Shown here: positions 9,060-17,000 of the stretch, piece after piece | Position numbering within the stretch: position 1 is the first letter of the stretch | Layout: every line of letters starts with the position of its first letter | From: Paenibacillus sp. J2TS4 | GTDB taxonomy: Bacteria > Bacillota > Bacilli > Paenibacillales > NBRC-103111 | Assembly (NCBI RefSeq): GCF_018403245.1 | Contig: NZ_BOSH01000011.1 | Span: 62,001-126,000, forward strand | DNA: 64,000 nucleotides | Reading direction: 5' to 3' | The notes under the pieces: model-generated | The model's input: only the letters and a program-made list of their open reading frames with translations | The model's database searches: none | What the model was told of the DNA's origin: nothing | Program-made: the position numbers and the translations under genes

Positions 9060-10538
9060 TCACGCCTTATATTGAATACTTTTGCCTATTCGATAGGTTT
9101 TCTCATAAATCTTGGCTTTTAATTTCGGAATGTCTACGATTCTCTTGCTTATCTGCTGATTGCGGCTCTGAAGTCCATACTTGCTTACACATAACGATAG
9201 GACGGCTACCCAGCTTAAGCGGTCCCCCAATTTGGAATGAATCGCTTTAGGCTCTTTTTGCCACTCTTTATACATATAAGCCAGCTGCTTCATATCAAAT
9301 AGATTTAACTTATGTAAATCACGATGAAACAACTGCTCTTTCATCAATTCTGCGCAATGCTCCCTTAACCATAATCCGTAATCATGGTGCCGTTTGGATA
9401 GCTGATCCCCGCTCCCGGCTTCCCCATACTTGCTTCCTGTTCTTGCCCAAGCCAGGTCCAGCAGCTTCGGCTCGGTCATCTGCAGCAATTCGTAGTAAAT
9501 TTGGTCGTTTCTCACCGAATGCTTATATTTCCACATAAGAGAAAAGACATCCTTATCGGTAAATGCCTGATAGAAATTAGTCCAATGCATGATTAAATTG
9601 GCGGCATTCCCTAACATTCTCCGCAAATAATGAGCCTGCATCTCGTATTCATTAATCTGTTCATTGGAAGCCCCCTTGTATCTTTCTCTAAAAGAAGCCA
9701 GATCCTTTCGCAGCTCCAAGTCAGCCTCATTAAGCAGATCGGTCTTTAATAAGCTGTACCTCTCTCTCGGACAATGCTGTTTCAGCCTTGAAGCGTGAAC
9801 CGAAGAGTACTCCGCTCTTCCGATACTGTCTCCGTAGCTGCCTGCCAGAACGATATCGTGCTCTCCCAGTCTTTCGAACCAATTAAATCGGTGTAAATGA
9901 ACAGGACTGATTTCCGCTCCAAGCTTCGCCGCAGCTACTTCAAAGTTGGAGAGCAGATAGGACTCGTCTAATTCCGCATAGTGCCATTCCCATTGGAACA
10001 ATTCACTGATTTTCTTAGCGTATACCACATCTCTGCTGTTTCTCTTCCCCCAGGTTACCGCATGAATAGTTCCCTGGATTTCATTATTTTTTTCCAATGA
10101 TTTAAGAATCGCAGCTACGACCCGACTGTCCATTCCCCCGCTTAACAGCAGATAGATACGATGATAGTTAGCGCATTTTCCCCTGATTTCCTTCTTCAAA
10201 GCTTCGATTAATCGTTTGGTGATTTCAACCGGCGAGCCTTCCTGTGAATTATATTGCGTGGTGCTGTGGTGAATCTGTTCCCCATTCGCCCCCATTTCGG
10301 TCAGCCAAGGCAAGCGGAATACATTCCGGATTAACGTCCGGTCGCCGCATATGTATCCATAACAGAGCATGGAATAGACGGATACTTCATCCAATAGTTT
10401 GTTCTCATCCGACAGCAGGGAGACAACCTCCTGAAACTGGTTGGAATAATGGTACCTGCCATCTTTTTTAATTATATAAGGATATACACCGCCTACTTGA
10501 CTCTGAATCAAAAATTGCCCATCCTTCAAAATGTTCAT
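9060..10538 (-). CDS. Asparagine-synthase-like amidotransferase
   Basis: This ~492-aa protein has the ATP pyrophosphatase motif LLLSGGMDSRVVAAIL of the asparagine synthase C-terminal domain. The N-terminal ~130 residues look like a degenerate glutamine amidotransferase-like region, with no Cys at position 2, so it may not use glutamine in the usual way. In O-antigen loci, proteins of this class (WbpS type) are thought to amidate uronic acids. With the HexNAc dehydrogenase in the same operon, formation of a uronamide is the likely role here. The start ATG 10538 overlaps the stop of the flippase gene as ATGA and follows AGAGGT. An in-frame ATG 96 nt upstream lies inside the flippase gene and is rejected. 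Confidence 0.8.
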   Translation of the reverse strand: MNILKDGQFLIQSQVGGVYPYIIKKDGRYHYSNQFQEVVSLLSDENKLLDEVSVYSMLCYGYICGDRTLIRNVFRLPWLTEMGANGEQIHHSTTQYNSQEGSPVEITKRLIEALKKEIRGKCANYHRIYLLLSGGMDSRVVAAILKSLEKNNEIQGTIHAVTWGKRNSRDVVYAKKISELFQWEWHYAELDESYLLSNFEVAAAKLGAEISPVHLHRFNWFERLGEHDIVLAGSYGDSIGRAEYSSVHASRLKQHCPRERYSLLKTDLLNEADLELRKDLASFRERYKGASNEQINEYEMQAHYLRRMLGNAANLIMHWTNFYQAFTDKDVFSLMWKYKHSVRNDQIYYELLQMTEPKLLDLAWARTGSKYGEAGSGDQLSKRHHDYGLWLREHCAELMKEQLFHRDLHKLNLFDMKQLAYMYKEWQKEPKAIHSKLGDRLSWVAVLSLCVSKYGLQSRNQQISKRIVDIPKLKAKIYEKTYRIGKSIQYKA

Positions 10539-11782
10539 ACTTCTACCTCTACTTGTCGTATATTCTTTAAGCCTTTTTGGATCAAAATAGAGTAAAAAAT
10601 GACGGAAACAAACGATGCGGTAGCCAATGTCCATGCAGCGCCATTCAATCCGTAATCTTTAATCAGCCATACGGAACAAATGACTGTTACAATCAGCTTC
10701 GTCACATGAATGGGAACCTGTGAAGAAAATATTCTCATCGATGTGGCGCCGACCCCCAGCACGCTTCCCAAAAAAGAAAACAAAGAGATCAGCATGACCC
10801 ATATCAATAGATCGGAATACTCTGCATAGCTCTCCGTATAGACAAGCGTTAATATCGGTTTCCCAAAAAAGACAGCCACAACTACGCCCGCTATTCCCAA
10901 CGAACCGTTAATGAACAATACGGCAGCTAATAGTTTGATAAAAGCCGGTTTATTGCCGCTTGCATAATATTTGGCTAACCGCGGGCTGACCGTCTGCGAA
11001 ATCGCCGTCGTGAACCTTGAGGCCCCTACCAATATATAGGTAATCGCTCCGAAAATCCCCAGCTGTTCAATGCTCAAGTAATTCTCAATAAAGTACCTGG
11101 GGATATTCGTGCTCAGCGCCCCCATCATCATGATGGCCCCCAAGGGCAGGGCAAGCAGAAACAATTTCCACAATTTTCGGAAATCGAAGGTGAGCAAAGG
11201 CTTTTGAATGTAGTGCATGGCGTTGCGGAAATCATAGAACAGCAGCACCAAGAGCCATCCCAGGACAAATCCGGTAATGGCGAAGTAGAAATTATGATAG
11301 ACCACGTAAAAAATAACGAATAATAAGAGGCTTACCCCTCCCCTGGCGATGATGGAGATGGCCATTTTATTCATCGCTTCATGCCTTTGAAGCAAGCCAT
11401 AGATCACATCGCTAATTCCTTCGATCAGCTTGCTTATAGCAATTAATAATATGATTATTCTGGCTTCGGCTGAATAATCGCTTAGGTATGAAACGGTTAT
11501 ACATACTAGCAAGGCCAAAAGAACTCCGATCCATCTCAAGGAGTAATAATCTCTAAATTGGTAGTCATCTTTAGCATCTGTAGCCTGAATTCCCCGTAAT
11601 TGAAAGCTAAAGAACAGCATGATAGGGGTTGTAATCGCCAGAGCTAATGTATAGTAGCCGACCAGCTCTTCCGAGCCGAACTTGGCCATAATAATCAACA
11701 TCAGCCATTGCAGGAAAGCATATAACAGATTTGCAATAAACATCCACTGAAAATTTTTTTTGAGCGATATTTTTTTCCCCAT
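10535..11782 (-). CDS. Wzx-type flippase (polysaccharide transporter)
   Basis: A 415-aa integral membrane protein with about 12 hydrophobic segments and a short basic N-terminus (MGKKISLKKNFQW). It fits the polysaccharide synthesis/MATE-like (MOP) flippase family that moves undecaprenyl-linked repeat units across the membrane. It is the first gene after the noncoding gap that separates the dehydratase/Wzz/BY-kinase genes from the assembly genes. The start is preceded by AAAAGGG. The overlap with the amidotransferase-like gene (ATGA) shows the operon is tightly packed from here on. Confidence 0.85.
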   Translation of the reverse strand: MGKKISLKKNFQWMFIANLLYAFLQWLMLIIMAKFGSEELVGYYTLALAITTPIMLFFSFQLRGIQATDAKDDYQFRDYYSLRWIGVLLALLVCITVSYLSDYSAEARIIILLIAISKLIEGISDVIYGLLQRHEAMNKMAISIIARGGVSLLLFVIFYVVYHNFYFAITGFVLGWLLVLLFYDFRNAMHYIQKPLLTFDFRKLWKLFLLALPLGAIMMMGALSTNIPRYFIENYLSIEQLGIFGAITYILVGASRFTTAISQTVSPRLAKYYASGNKPAFIKLLAAVLFINGSLGIAGVVVAVFFGKPILTLVYTESYAEYSDLLIWVMLISLFSFLGSVLGVGATSMRIFSSQVPIHVTKLIVTVICSVWLIKDYGLNGAAWTLATASFVSVIFYSILIQKGLKNIRQVEVEV

Positions 11783-11843
11783 CCCAATCCCTTTTTCCGT
11801 CTAGTATTTTTGGATACATCTTGATGCGAGTCAGCTTCATTAA

Positions 11844-11897
11844 ATTAACTCTAAAAGCCGCGCCAAAACCGGTTTTGATGCTGCTTTTAGAGTTAAT
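11844..11897. repeat. Nested inverted repeat upstream of wzx-like gene
   Basis: A perfect 15-bp inverted repeat has arms ATTAACTCTAAAAGC at 11844-11858 and its complement at 11883-11897. A perfect 14-bp palindrome CAAAACCGGTTTTG lies at 11864-11877 between the arms. Together they can form a long two-stage hairpin. There is no T-run on either side, so it is not a normal intrinsic terminator. It could be an operator or an RNA stabilising element at the 5' end of the flippase gene. Confidence 0.7.
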
Positions 11898-11941
11898 TAC
11901 AATGCTAGTTAGAATGAGAATTATAATGAGTTATAATGAGA

Positions 11942-12221
11942 GTTCAAAAAGTCAACTTTTCAGCACCGAGAAGTAAAAGTTTTCGCAGAAAACTCACTAC
12001 GGGAGCTTTGCTTGCGAAGCTGAGAGCGTATGCTTCCGAAGAGAGTTTTGCTCTGCAAAACTTTCAGGAGGAGCGGAGTGTAGGTAGACCTACATGAGCA
12101 CCTAAAATGTTTCCGGAGGAAACATAACTTCGTAAGCCTAAGCTTTTCGAGGGTGAGTGCAAGATTCGATGCCGAATTCGCTTCTTGGTATCCTTCGTGA
12201 TCAAAAGGTGACTTTTTGAAC
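11942..12221. repeat. Hairpin-rich element with terminal inverted repeats
   Basis: A ~280-bp element is bounded by 19-bp terminal inverted repeats with one mismatch: GTTCAAAAAGTCAACTTTT at the left end, and the complement of a near-identical sequence at 12203-12221. Between them is a string of short perfect hairpins with 2-3 nt loops, for example AGTTTTC/GAAAACT, AGTTTTGC/GCAAAACT and ATGTTTCC/GGAAACAT. Open frames across it are low in complexity and have no ribosome binding site. It could be a MITE-like repeat or part of a structured leader RNA; it lies in the transcribed gap of the EPS operon. Confidence 0.65.
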
Positions 12222-12240
12222 AACCTTTTATAGGGCATTC

Positions 12241-12484
12241 AACCCTTCCTCACATCATACCCTCGACGATGAACGTCTAAGGCGCTAGGCGCCCACAGCA
12301 TGACCGAGTGCCTGCAGTGATAGAGGTTCAGCAGACTTTACCTGATACTCTTCAGCGGCTATGACAGAAATGGATGACCTAAAACCGCTAAATATCGATT
12401 TATTATTGACTAAAAACATGCGACTACTTGGTATAAAGTAAAGCTTACTCCCTGTTTGCTTCCCGAAATTCCGCAGTACAGCGT
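12241..12484 (-). ncRNA. Candidate EAR-like (eps-associated) RNA
   Basis: This noncoding stretch lies directly after the BY-kinase gene, on the same strand, before the EPS assembly genes. In Bacillus subtilis the processive antitermination RNA EAR sits after the equivalent kinase gene (epsB). Compact folded pieces are visible in the RNA sense: GGCGC-CTA-GCGCC, and GACG-TTCAT-CGTC, flanked by GGTCATGCTGTGG and GAGGGTATGATG. I cannot align it to the EAR covariance model here, so the identification rests on synteny and visible structure only. Confidence 0.45.
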
Positions 12485-13180
12485 TTAGTCTTGAGAGCCG
12501 TAGTAATAATAGTAACTGTCATCTTTACGCCGACGTTCCACATTATTCAGAACCGCTCCAAGAATTCTTGCCTGAACGAGCTCCAGGTTAGCCTTGGCCT
12601 TAAGAGCGGAATCGCGCTTAACTTTACCCGAATCGATGACGAGAATAACTCCGTCGCTTTTAGTGGCGACCAGTTGAGCATCCGTAACAGCCAATAATGG
12701 AGGGGTATCCATCAGGATGACATCGTAACGCGAGCGGAGTTCGTCCAGAAGCTCACTCATTCGTCTGGAAGACAGCATTTCGGACGGATTGGGCGGAACC
12801 GGCCCCGACGTCAGCAAATCGAGATGCGCTATATGCGTCTCCATAATCACTTTGGACGACACCGATTGTCCGGTTAGCACACTGGTCAGTCCCCACCGGT
12901 TAGTTTTGGCAAAGATTCGGTGCATCGTCGGCTTGCGCAAGTCTGCATCGATAATGAGCACCTTCTTCTCCGCTTGTGCATAGACCGTTGCGAGATTGGC
13001 CGTCGTTGTCGATTTCCCTTCCCCTGCACCCGGCGAAGTGAGCATAATAATTTGGATCTGGCTGTCGATCGCCGAGAAATCAATGTTCGTTCTTAGCGTG
13101 CGGTACGCTTCGGAAATCGGCGACTTCATATTGACATCGGCAATGATCGCCCGCCCGCCGCTATTGTCCAAGCGTGACAT
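12485..13180 (-). CDS. BY-kinase (CpsD/CapB/EpsB-like tyrosine kinase)
   Basis: A ~231-aa bacterial tyrosine kinase that with the Wzz-like protein controls EPS chain length. The Walker A motif is SPGAGEGKSTTTANLA near residue 50, Walker A' is VLIIDADLRKP, and Walker B is DVILMDTPP. The C-terminus has the autophosphorylated tyrosine cluster, SYYYYYG. The start ATG 13180 follows AGGTGA; a GTG nine bases upstream has no good site. It overlaps the end of the chain-length gene by 20 bases. No partner phosphatase (YwqE/CpsB type) is visible in the window. Confidence 0.93.
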   Translation of the reverse strand: MSRLDNSGGRAIIADVNMKSPISEAYRTLRTNIDFSAIDSQIQIIMLTSPGAGEGKSTTTANLATVYAQAEKKVLIIDADLRKPTMHRIFAKTNRWGLTSVLTGQSVSSKVIMETHIAHLDLLTSGPVPPNPSEMLSSRRMSELLDELRSRYDVILMDTPPLLAVTDAQLVATKSDGVILVIDSGKVKRDSALKAKANLELVQARILGAVLNNVERRRKDDSYYYYYGSQD

Positions 13181-13910
13181 GAGACTCACCTGCCTGTTTT
13201 GGAATGGAGGAAGAATTGGAGCTGAGATCTTCCTGCTTAATCTTCGTGATGACGGACAAGACCGGCAAGCCCAGCAGTTCGTTCACATCTTTTTCCGTGC
13301 GGATTCGGTCATCCAAATATTCCAGAAGGAAGATAAGTCCTAAGGCCGCCATAAGCGAGACGATGAAGCTGATCGCTATGTTCATCTTAATGTTCGGCTT
13401 GATCGGAGCCGGATGGCTCTGAATTTTGGCTTCACTCAGAACGGAAACGTTGTCGACTGACATCAAATTGACGATCTCCCGTTCAAAAACTCTGGAAATG
13501 GCGTTAGCCAGCTGAACCGCTCTTTCGTGAGACCGGTCTACAATCGATACGGTCATCACTTGCGTATTGTTGACGGAGCTTACGCTCACTTTATTAATAA
13601 GCTCGCCAGCCGTTACGCCGAGACTCTCTTGTTCCTTGGCAACCATTTCCATAATATAAGGAGATTTGATCACTTCTTTATAGGTGTCAATAATTTTAAT
13701 ATTAAAGTTAATTTCATTAAGGCTGAGCTGGCCTAAGGAAACGGATGGATCGGTCTTATTGACAATCAGCTTGGTGGAAGCCTGGTAGACTGGTTTAAGG
13801 AAGAAGTAACTGACAACTCCAGTGACGGTAGTGACCAACAGGACGATCCCGATGACCCACCAGATGCGTTTGGCAATTACTCGGATATAATCGCGAATTT
13901 CTAGTTCCAT
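13161..13910 (-). CDS. Wzz-type chain-length determinant / BY-kinase activator
   Basis: A 249-aa protein with the Wzz (chain length determinant) layout. There is a first membrane segment at residues ~16-36 (WWVIGIVLLVTTVTGVVSYF), an extracytoplasmic coiled domain, and a second membrane segment near residues 178-197. A short cytoplasmic tail after that segment would activate the cognate BY-kinase encoded next. This is the YveK/EpsA or CapA type of Gram-positive bacteria, where the adaptor and kinase are separate polypeptides. It overlaps the kinase gene and lies 59 bp after the dehydratase gene. Confidence 0.92.
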   Translation of the reverse strand: MELEIRDYIRVIAKRIWWVIGIVLLVTTVTGVVSYFFLKPVYQASTKLIVNKTDPSVSLGQLSLNEINFNIKIIDTYKEVIKSPYIMEMVAKEQESLGVTAGELINKVSVSSVNNTQVMTVSIVDRSHERAVQLANAISRVFEREIVNLMSVDNVSVLSEAKIQSHPAPIKPNIKMNIAISFIVSLMAALGLIFLLEYLDDRIRTEKDVNELLGLPVLSVITKIKQEDLSSNSSSIPKQAGESHVTLGQ

Positions 13911-13930
13911 GATGCTCCCTTCCCTTATAG

Positions 13931-13962
13931 AGGTTGTTCAAATAGTCCATCGGACTTGTTGA
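13931..13962. repeat. Imperfect hairpin between dehydratase and wzz-like gene
   Basis: An inverted repeat of 13 bp per arm with two mismatches and a 3-nt loop (arms start GTTCAAATAGTCC). It has no T-run on the operon strand, so it is not a classical terminator. The GTTCAAA-AGTC core resembles the ends of the element at 11942-12221. Confidence 0.55.
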
Positions 13963-13969
13963 ACTTCCC

Positions 13970-15787
13970 TTATACGACTATAAGTTTCTTCGATTTCTTC
14001 TGGTTAGCCAATTGCAATAACCGGTCCTGAATAACTAAACGATCCCATTTTTCGTAATTTTGCAAAATCACGGCCACATCAGCCATCTCGTCCGTTAAAG
14101 TCGCTTTGCCGATATAGATTTTCGGGTAGACCTGCTCCTCGTGGACCTCGTTCTCGTTAAGCAGCTCCTCGAACAGCTTCTCCCCAGGACGAATCCCGCT
14201 GAAGCGAATTCCGATGTCCTCCACATCGTAGCCGGAAAGCTTGATCAAATTCGTAGCCAAATCGACAATTTTAACCGGCTGCCCCATATCCAGCACGAAA
14301 ATTTCCCCTCCTCTGGCAAGAGATCCTGCCTGGAGTACGAGCCGGCTGGCTTCCGGGATGGTCATAAAGTACCGGACCATATCCGGATGGGTCACGGTGA
14401 CCGGTCCGCCCTTGCGGATCTGCTCCTTGAAGAGCGGAATTACGCTCCCGCGGCTCCCGAGTACATTGCCGAAGCGAACGGCAACGAATCGGGTATGACT
14501 TCGGCGATCCAGCTCCTGGATAATCATTTCGGCGATCCGCTTGGAAGCCCCCATGACACTGGTCGGATTGACCGCTTTATCGGTCGAGATCATGACGAAG
14601 GTCTCTACTCCGGCCCGATCTGCCGCTTCAGCCGTATTCTTCGTTCCGATAATGTTGTTCTTAATCGATTCCTCCGGATTCCGCTCCATCAGCGGAACGT
14701 GTTTATGCGCCGCCGCGTGGAAGACTACCCGCGGCTTATGGAGCCTCATGACCCTGAACATCCTATCCCGATCCTGAATGTCGGCAATTTCAGTAATGAA
14801 CTCTATATCTTGGCCAAAGCTGGAGCGGAGCTCCATCTCGATCGAATAAATGCTATTCTCTCCATGGCCCAATAAGATCAGCTTGCGCGGCGAGAAAACC
14901 GCAAGCTGCCGGCATATTTCCGACCCAATGGAGCCTCCCGCTCCCGTAACCAGCACTGTGCTTCCGGTTATATATTTGCGAATCGATTCGGTGTCCAAAT
15001 TAATCGGATCTCTCCCAAGCAGGTCTTCTACCTGGACATCGCGCATTTCGTTGACGGATACCTTGCCCTCCATTAAATCTTCGAACATCGGGATGATCTG
15101 CACCTTCGCTTTAGTCGGATTGCATTGTTGAACGATGGCGTTCAGCTCCCTTTTTTTCAGCGACGGGATAGCTATGATAATGTTCGTAATGTTGAGCTTG
15201 GCCACCGCCTGCACAATTTGTTCCCGCCCACCGATGACCGGCAAGCCGACGATTTCCAATCGATGCTTGGTTTCATCATCATCAATGAAGGCTACCGGGC
15301 AGAGATCCACATCGGGATTCTGCATCAGCTGCCTGGCCACCAGCGTTCCTGCGGAACCCGCTCCGATAATCAGCGTTTTTTTGCGGTTTCCCAATCCGTT
15401 GACACACTTGTCCCGATATAGTCTCCAGGAAAACCGAATTCCACCGATCAAGAACATATGCATCAACCAGGTGATGAGCATCGTTCTCCAGAAAATCTGC
15501 CCGGTGAACAGCGCTTGCACAAGCATGGTAATGGCAATCGAGAAGGTGACGGCCTTCATAATGGAGATCAGTTCCATAATGCTGGCGTACTTCCATACCT
15601 TGTGGTACAGCTTGTACTTATAAGCAAACAAATGATGGCACAGGAACAAAGTAGCTGCGCTGATCGCCAGTGCATAAGAGAATGGGTAAAAAGATGACGA
15701 GGCTATAAAATGACTGGCATAAATGGCAAACAGGACAATGAATGAATCGATACCCATCAGGAGTACCAATCTTTTTGAATAACTCAA
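13970..15787 (-). CDS. Membrane UDP-GlcNAc 4,6-dehydratase (EpsC/CapD/PglF-like)
   Basis: About 605 aa. The N-terminus has four membrane segments, followed by a CoA-binding-like Rossmann domain (LIIGAGSAGTLVARQL) and an SDR domain with VTGAGGSIGSEICRQ. In the SDR active site MGASKRIAEM the usual YxxxK tyrosine is replaced by Met, as known for the long membrane dehydratases WbpM and PglF. It should make UDP-4-keto-6-deoxy-HexNAc for the EPS precursor. I choose TTG 15787 as the start because AGGGAGG lies eight bases upstream and the length then matches the family. ATGs further upstream (to 15937) would add ~50 atypical residues. It is the first gene of the operon. Confidence 0.9.
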   Translation of the reverse strand: MSYSKRLVLLMGIDSFIVLFAIYASHFIASSSFYPFSYALAISAATLFLCHHLFAYKYKLYHKVWKYASIMELISIMKAVTFSIAITMLVQALFTGQIFWRTMLITWLMHMFLIGGIRFSWRLYRDKCVNGLGNRKKTLIIGAGSAGTLVARQLMQNPDVDLCPVAFIDDDETKHRLEIVGLPVIGGREQIVQAVAKLNITNIIIAIPSLKKRELNAIVQQCNPTKAKVQIIPMFEDLMEGKVSVNEMRDVQVEDLLGRDPINLDTESIRKYITGSTVLVTGAGGSIGSEICRQLAVFSPRKLILLGHGENSIYSIEMELRSSFGQDIEFITEIADIQDRDRMFRVMRLHKPRVVFHAAAHKHVPLMERNPEESIKNNIIGTKNTAEAADRAGVETFVMISTDKAVNPTSVMGASKRIAEMIIQELDRRSHTRFVAVRFGNVLGSRGSVIPLFKEQIRKGGPVTVTHPDMVRYFMTIPEASRLVLQAGSLARGGEIFVLDMGQPVKIVDLATNLIKLSGYDVEDIGIRFSGIRPGEKLFEELLNENEVHEEQVYPKIYIGKATLTDEMADVAVILQNYEKWDRLVIQDRLLQLANQKKSKKLIVV

Positions 15788-15954
15788 CCTTATTCCCTCC
15801 CTAAGAGCTTTTTCAAAAGTAGATCCTGCCTTCCCACAAAACGACCGATTTTTCAGTTTTTCTCGCCAGTTTTCCAGACCATAAAGCATGCAATGTTTTT
15901 CAAAAATATAAGCAATTCGACACCAGGGAGTTAACATCTGCTTTATTTCCCAAG

Positions 15955-15983
15955 ATTATACATAGAGAACAAAATGGGGACAA
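15955..15983 (-). promoter_or_regulatory. Sigma-A-type promoter of the EPS operon
   Basis: On the minus strand TTGTCC and TATAAT are separated by exactly 17 bp. A transcript would start near 15948 and have a ~160-nt leader before the TTG start of the dehydratase gene. Upstream to ~16230 the DNA is A/T-rich with repeated TAACTTTTT blocks and a candidate Spo0A site. Nothing else is recognised between 15984 and 16330. Confidence 0.7.
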
Positions 15984-16147
15984 GACCCAAACCGCCTACG
16001 GCCGGTCGGGAGAAAATTAGTTCTGCTGGCACAACAAATATGGAAAATATTTACTTTTATCAACAACATTCCTGTCAGATGTATAACATTAGTCTCAAAA
16101 AACTGTAGAATTTCTTTCAAACCAGAATGACGAAATATGAGTAATAA

Positions 16148-16166
16148 TGTCTAATTTTGTAGAATT
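16148..16166 (+). promoter_or_regulatory. Candidate Spo0A-type box pair upstream of EPS promoter
   Basis: The 19-mer TGTCTAATTTTGTAGAATT differs at one position from TGTCGAATTTTGTAGAATT at 17130-17148. TGTCGAA matches the 0A-box core; TTTTGTAGAA differs from TTTTGTCGAA at one position. The sharing of the pair by two promoters of the same locus is what makes it notable. This copy is ~190 bp upstream of the -10 element. Confidence 0.45.
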
Positions 16167-16352
16167 ATCTTTAAAAAAGTTACAAAAAGTTAACAAAATA
16201 GCCCCTTAAAGTGACGTATGGCCTTTGAAGCGTATTCCGATCTGCAGCAGAATGCATCTAAACCTTCCTCTAATCGCGGTCGAGCTTCCTGACTTGGCTT
16301 CGAAAGGGAGTTATACATTTACTTTGTGGTGGGCCCCGAAACTTGCAAATTC

Positions 16353-16385
16353 CACAAAAAAAGCACGCCGACTAAGGCGCGCCTT
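16353..16385 (-). terminator. Intrinsic terminator after the CxxxxC-repeat gene
   Basis: On the minus strand AAGGCGCGCC-TTAGTC-GGCGTGCTT is followed by seven T. It overlaps the 3' end of the repeat-protein gene. It suggests that the gene is its own transcription unit and that the EPS operon relies on its own promoter. Confidence 0.75.
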
Positions 16386-16920
16386 GATAAAGCAGTTTTC
16401 GCAAGCTGATTTTAATATCTTCTCCGGATTCCAGAAGCTCTTTGTTTCTTGCCCATATCTGGTAATGGGAAGCACATAGTCCTCTAGCCCGATGCTTTTT
16501 CCCACAGTTTTCCACCATACAGGTGCGGATAACCTTTCTTACATGATTCGGGTCCCCGTGCTTTCTCCATCTGGCGTAATGTACGCTGCAATAGCCCTTG
16601 CACTTGGCCGGCTCCTGACAATCTTTCACTTTACAAATCTTTAGTATTTGCTGCTTCAACATCAGCGGGTCCCCGTTCCTCCACCATCTCTGATGATGCA
16701 TCGAACAGAGCCCTCTGGCCTTGATCGGTTTATGGCAGCCTGGAATTGTACAATGTTTATTCATCATCTCACCTTCTGTTCGTTCTTTTTCGGAATTTAG
16801 ATTTAATAATGGCTTGTCCGCGAGGTTCTCCCAAGGGGTCCTCGTGTCATCCTTATTCAAAGAAACTGCAGCCGGCTTAAGCGAAAGTCGTTGTTTGTTC
16901 GTTGATACACAAGACATCAT
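16372..16920 (-). CDS. Triple C-x4-C-x9-C-x2-H repeat protein (putative Zn-binding)
   Basis: I do not recognise a named family. The 182-aa protein has three repeats with identical spacing C-x4-C-x9-C-x2-H: C57/C62/C72/H75, C96/C101/C111/H114 and C134/C139/C149/H152. Each is followed by a basic aromatic stretch such as YARWRKHGDP. The spacing strongly suggests three small zinc knuckles that could bind nucleic acid. The first ~50 residues are polar and probably disordered. The ATG follows AAGGGGG; a second good start is at residue 53 (AAGGTGAG upstream), which would give ~130 aa and keep all three repeats. A c-di-GMP-II riboswitch with terminator precedes the gene and another terminator follows it. 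Confidence 0.8.
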   Translation of the reverse strand: MMSCVSTNKQRLSLKPAAVSLNKDDTRTPWENLADKPLLNLNSEKERTEGEMMNKHCTIPGCHKPIKARGLCSMHHQRWWRNGDPLMLKQQILKICKVKDCQEPAKCKGYCSVHYARWRKHGDPNHVRKVIRTCMVENCGKKHRARGLCASHYQIWARNKELLESGEDIKISLRKLLYQGAP

Positions 16921-16960
16921 AATTCCCCCTTAGAAGGTGCTTTCCCGGTAAATTGGAAAT

Positions 16961-17000
16961 AAAAAACCATCTTTCGTCATCATTAATGACAAAAGATGGT
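16961..17000 (-). terminator. Riboswitch 1 expression-platform terminator
   Basis: On the minus strand CCATCTTTTGTCATTAATG pairs with a downstream arm ending AAAGATGG, followed by TTTTTTA. The 5' arm CCATCT is also the last segment of the riboswitch aptamer, where it can pair with AGATGG. The two foldings exclude each other, so ligand binding would be expected to prevent termination. Confidence 0.85.

Noticed and set aside
11960..12238. 92-aa minus-strand frame across the hairpin-rich element
   Set aside because: No ribosome binding site, low-complexity composition, and the frame runs through perfect hairpins and both terminal repeats.
14141..14875. 244-aa plus-strand frame opposite the dehydratase gene
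   Set aside because: It is antisense to a well-supported gene with conserved motifs; it has no ribosome binding site and no recognisable domain.
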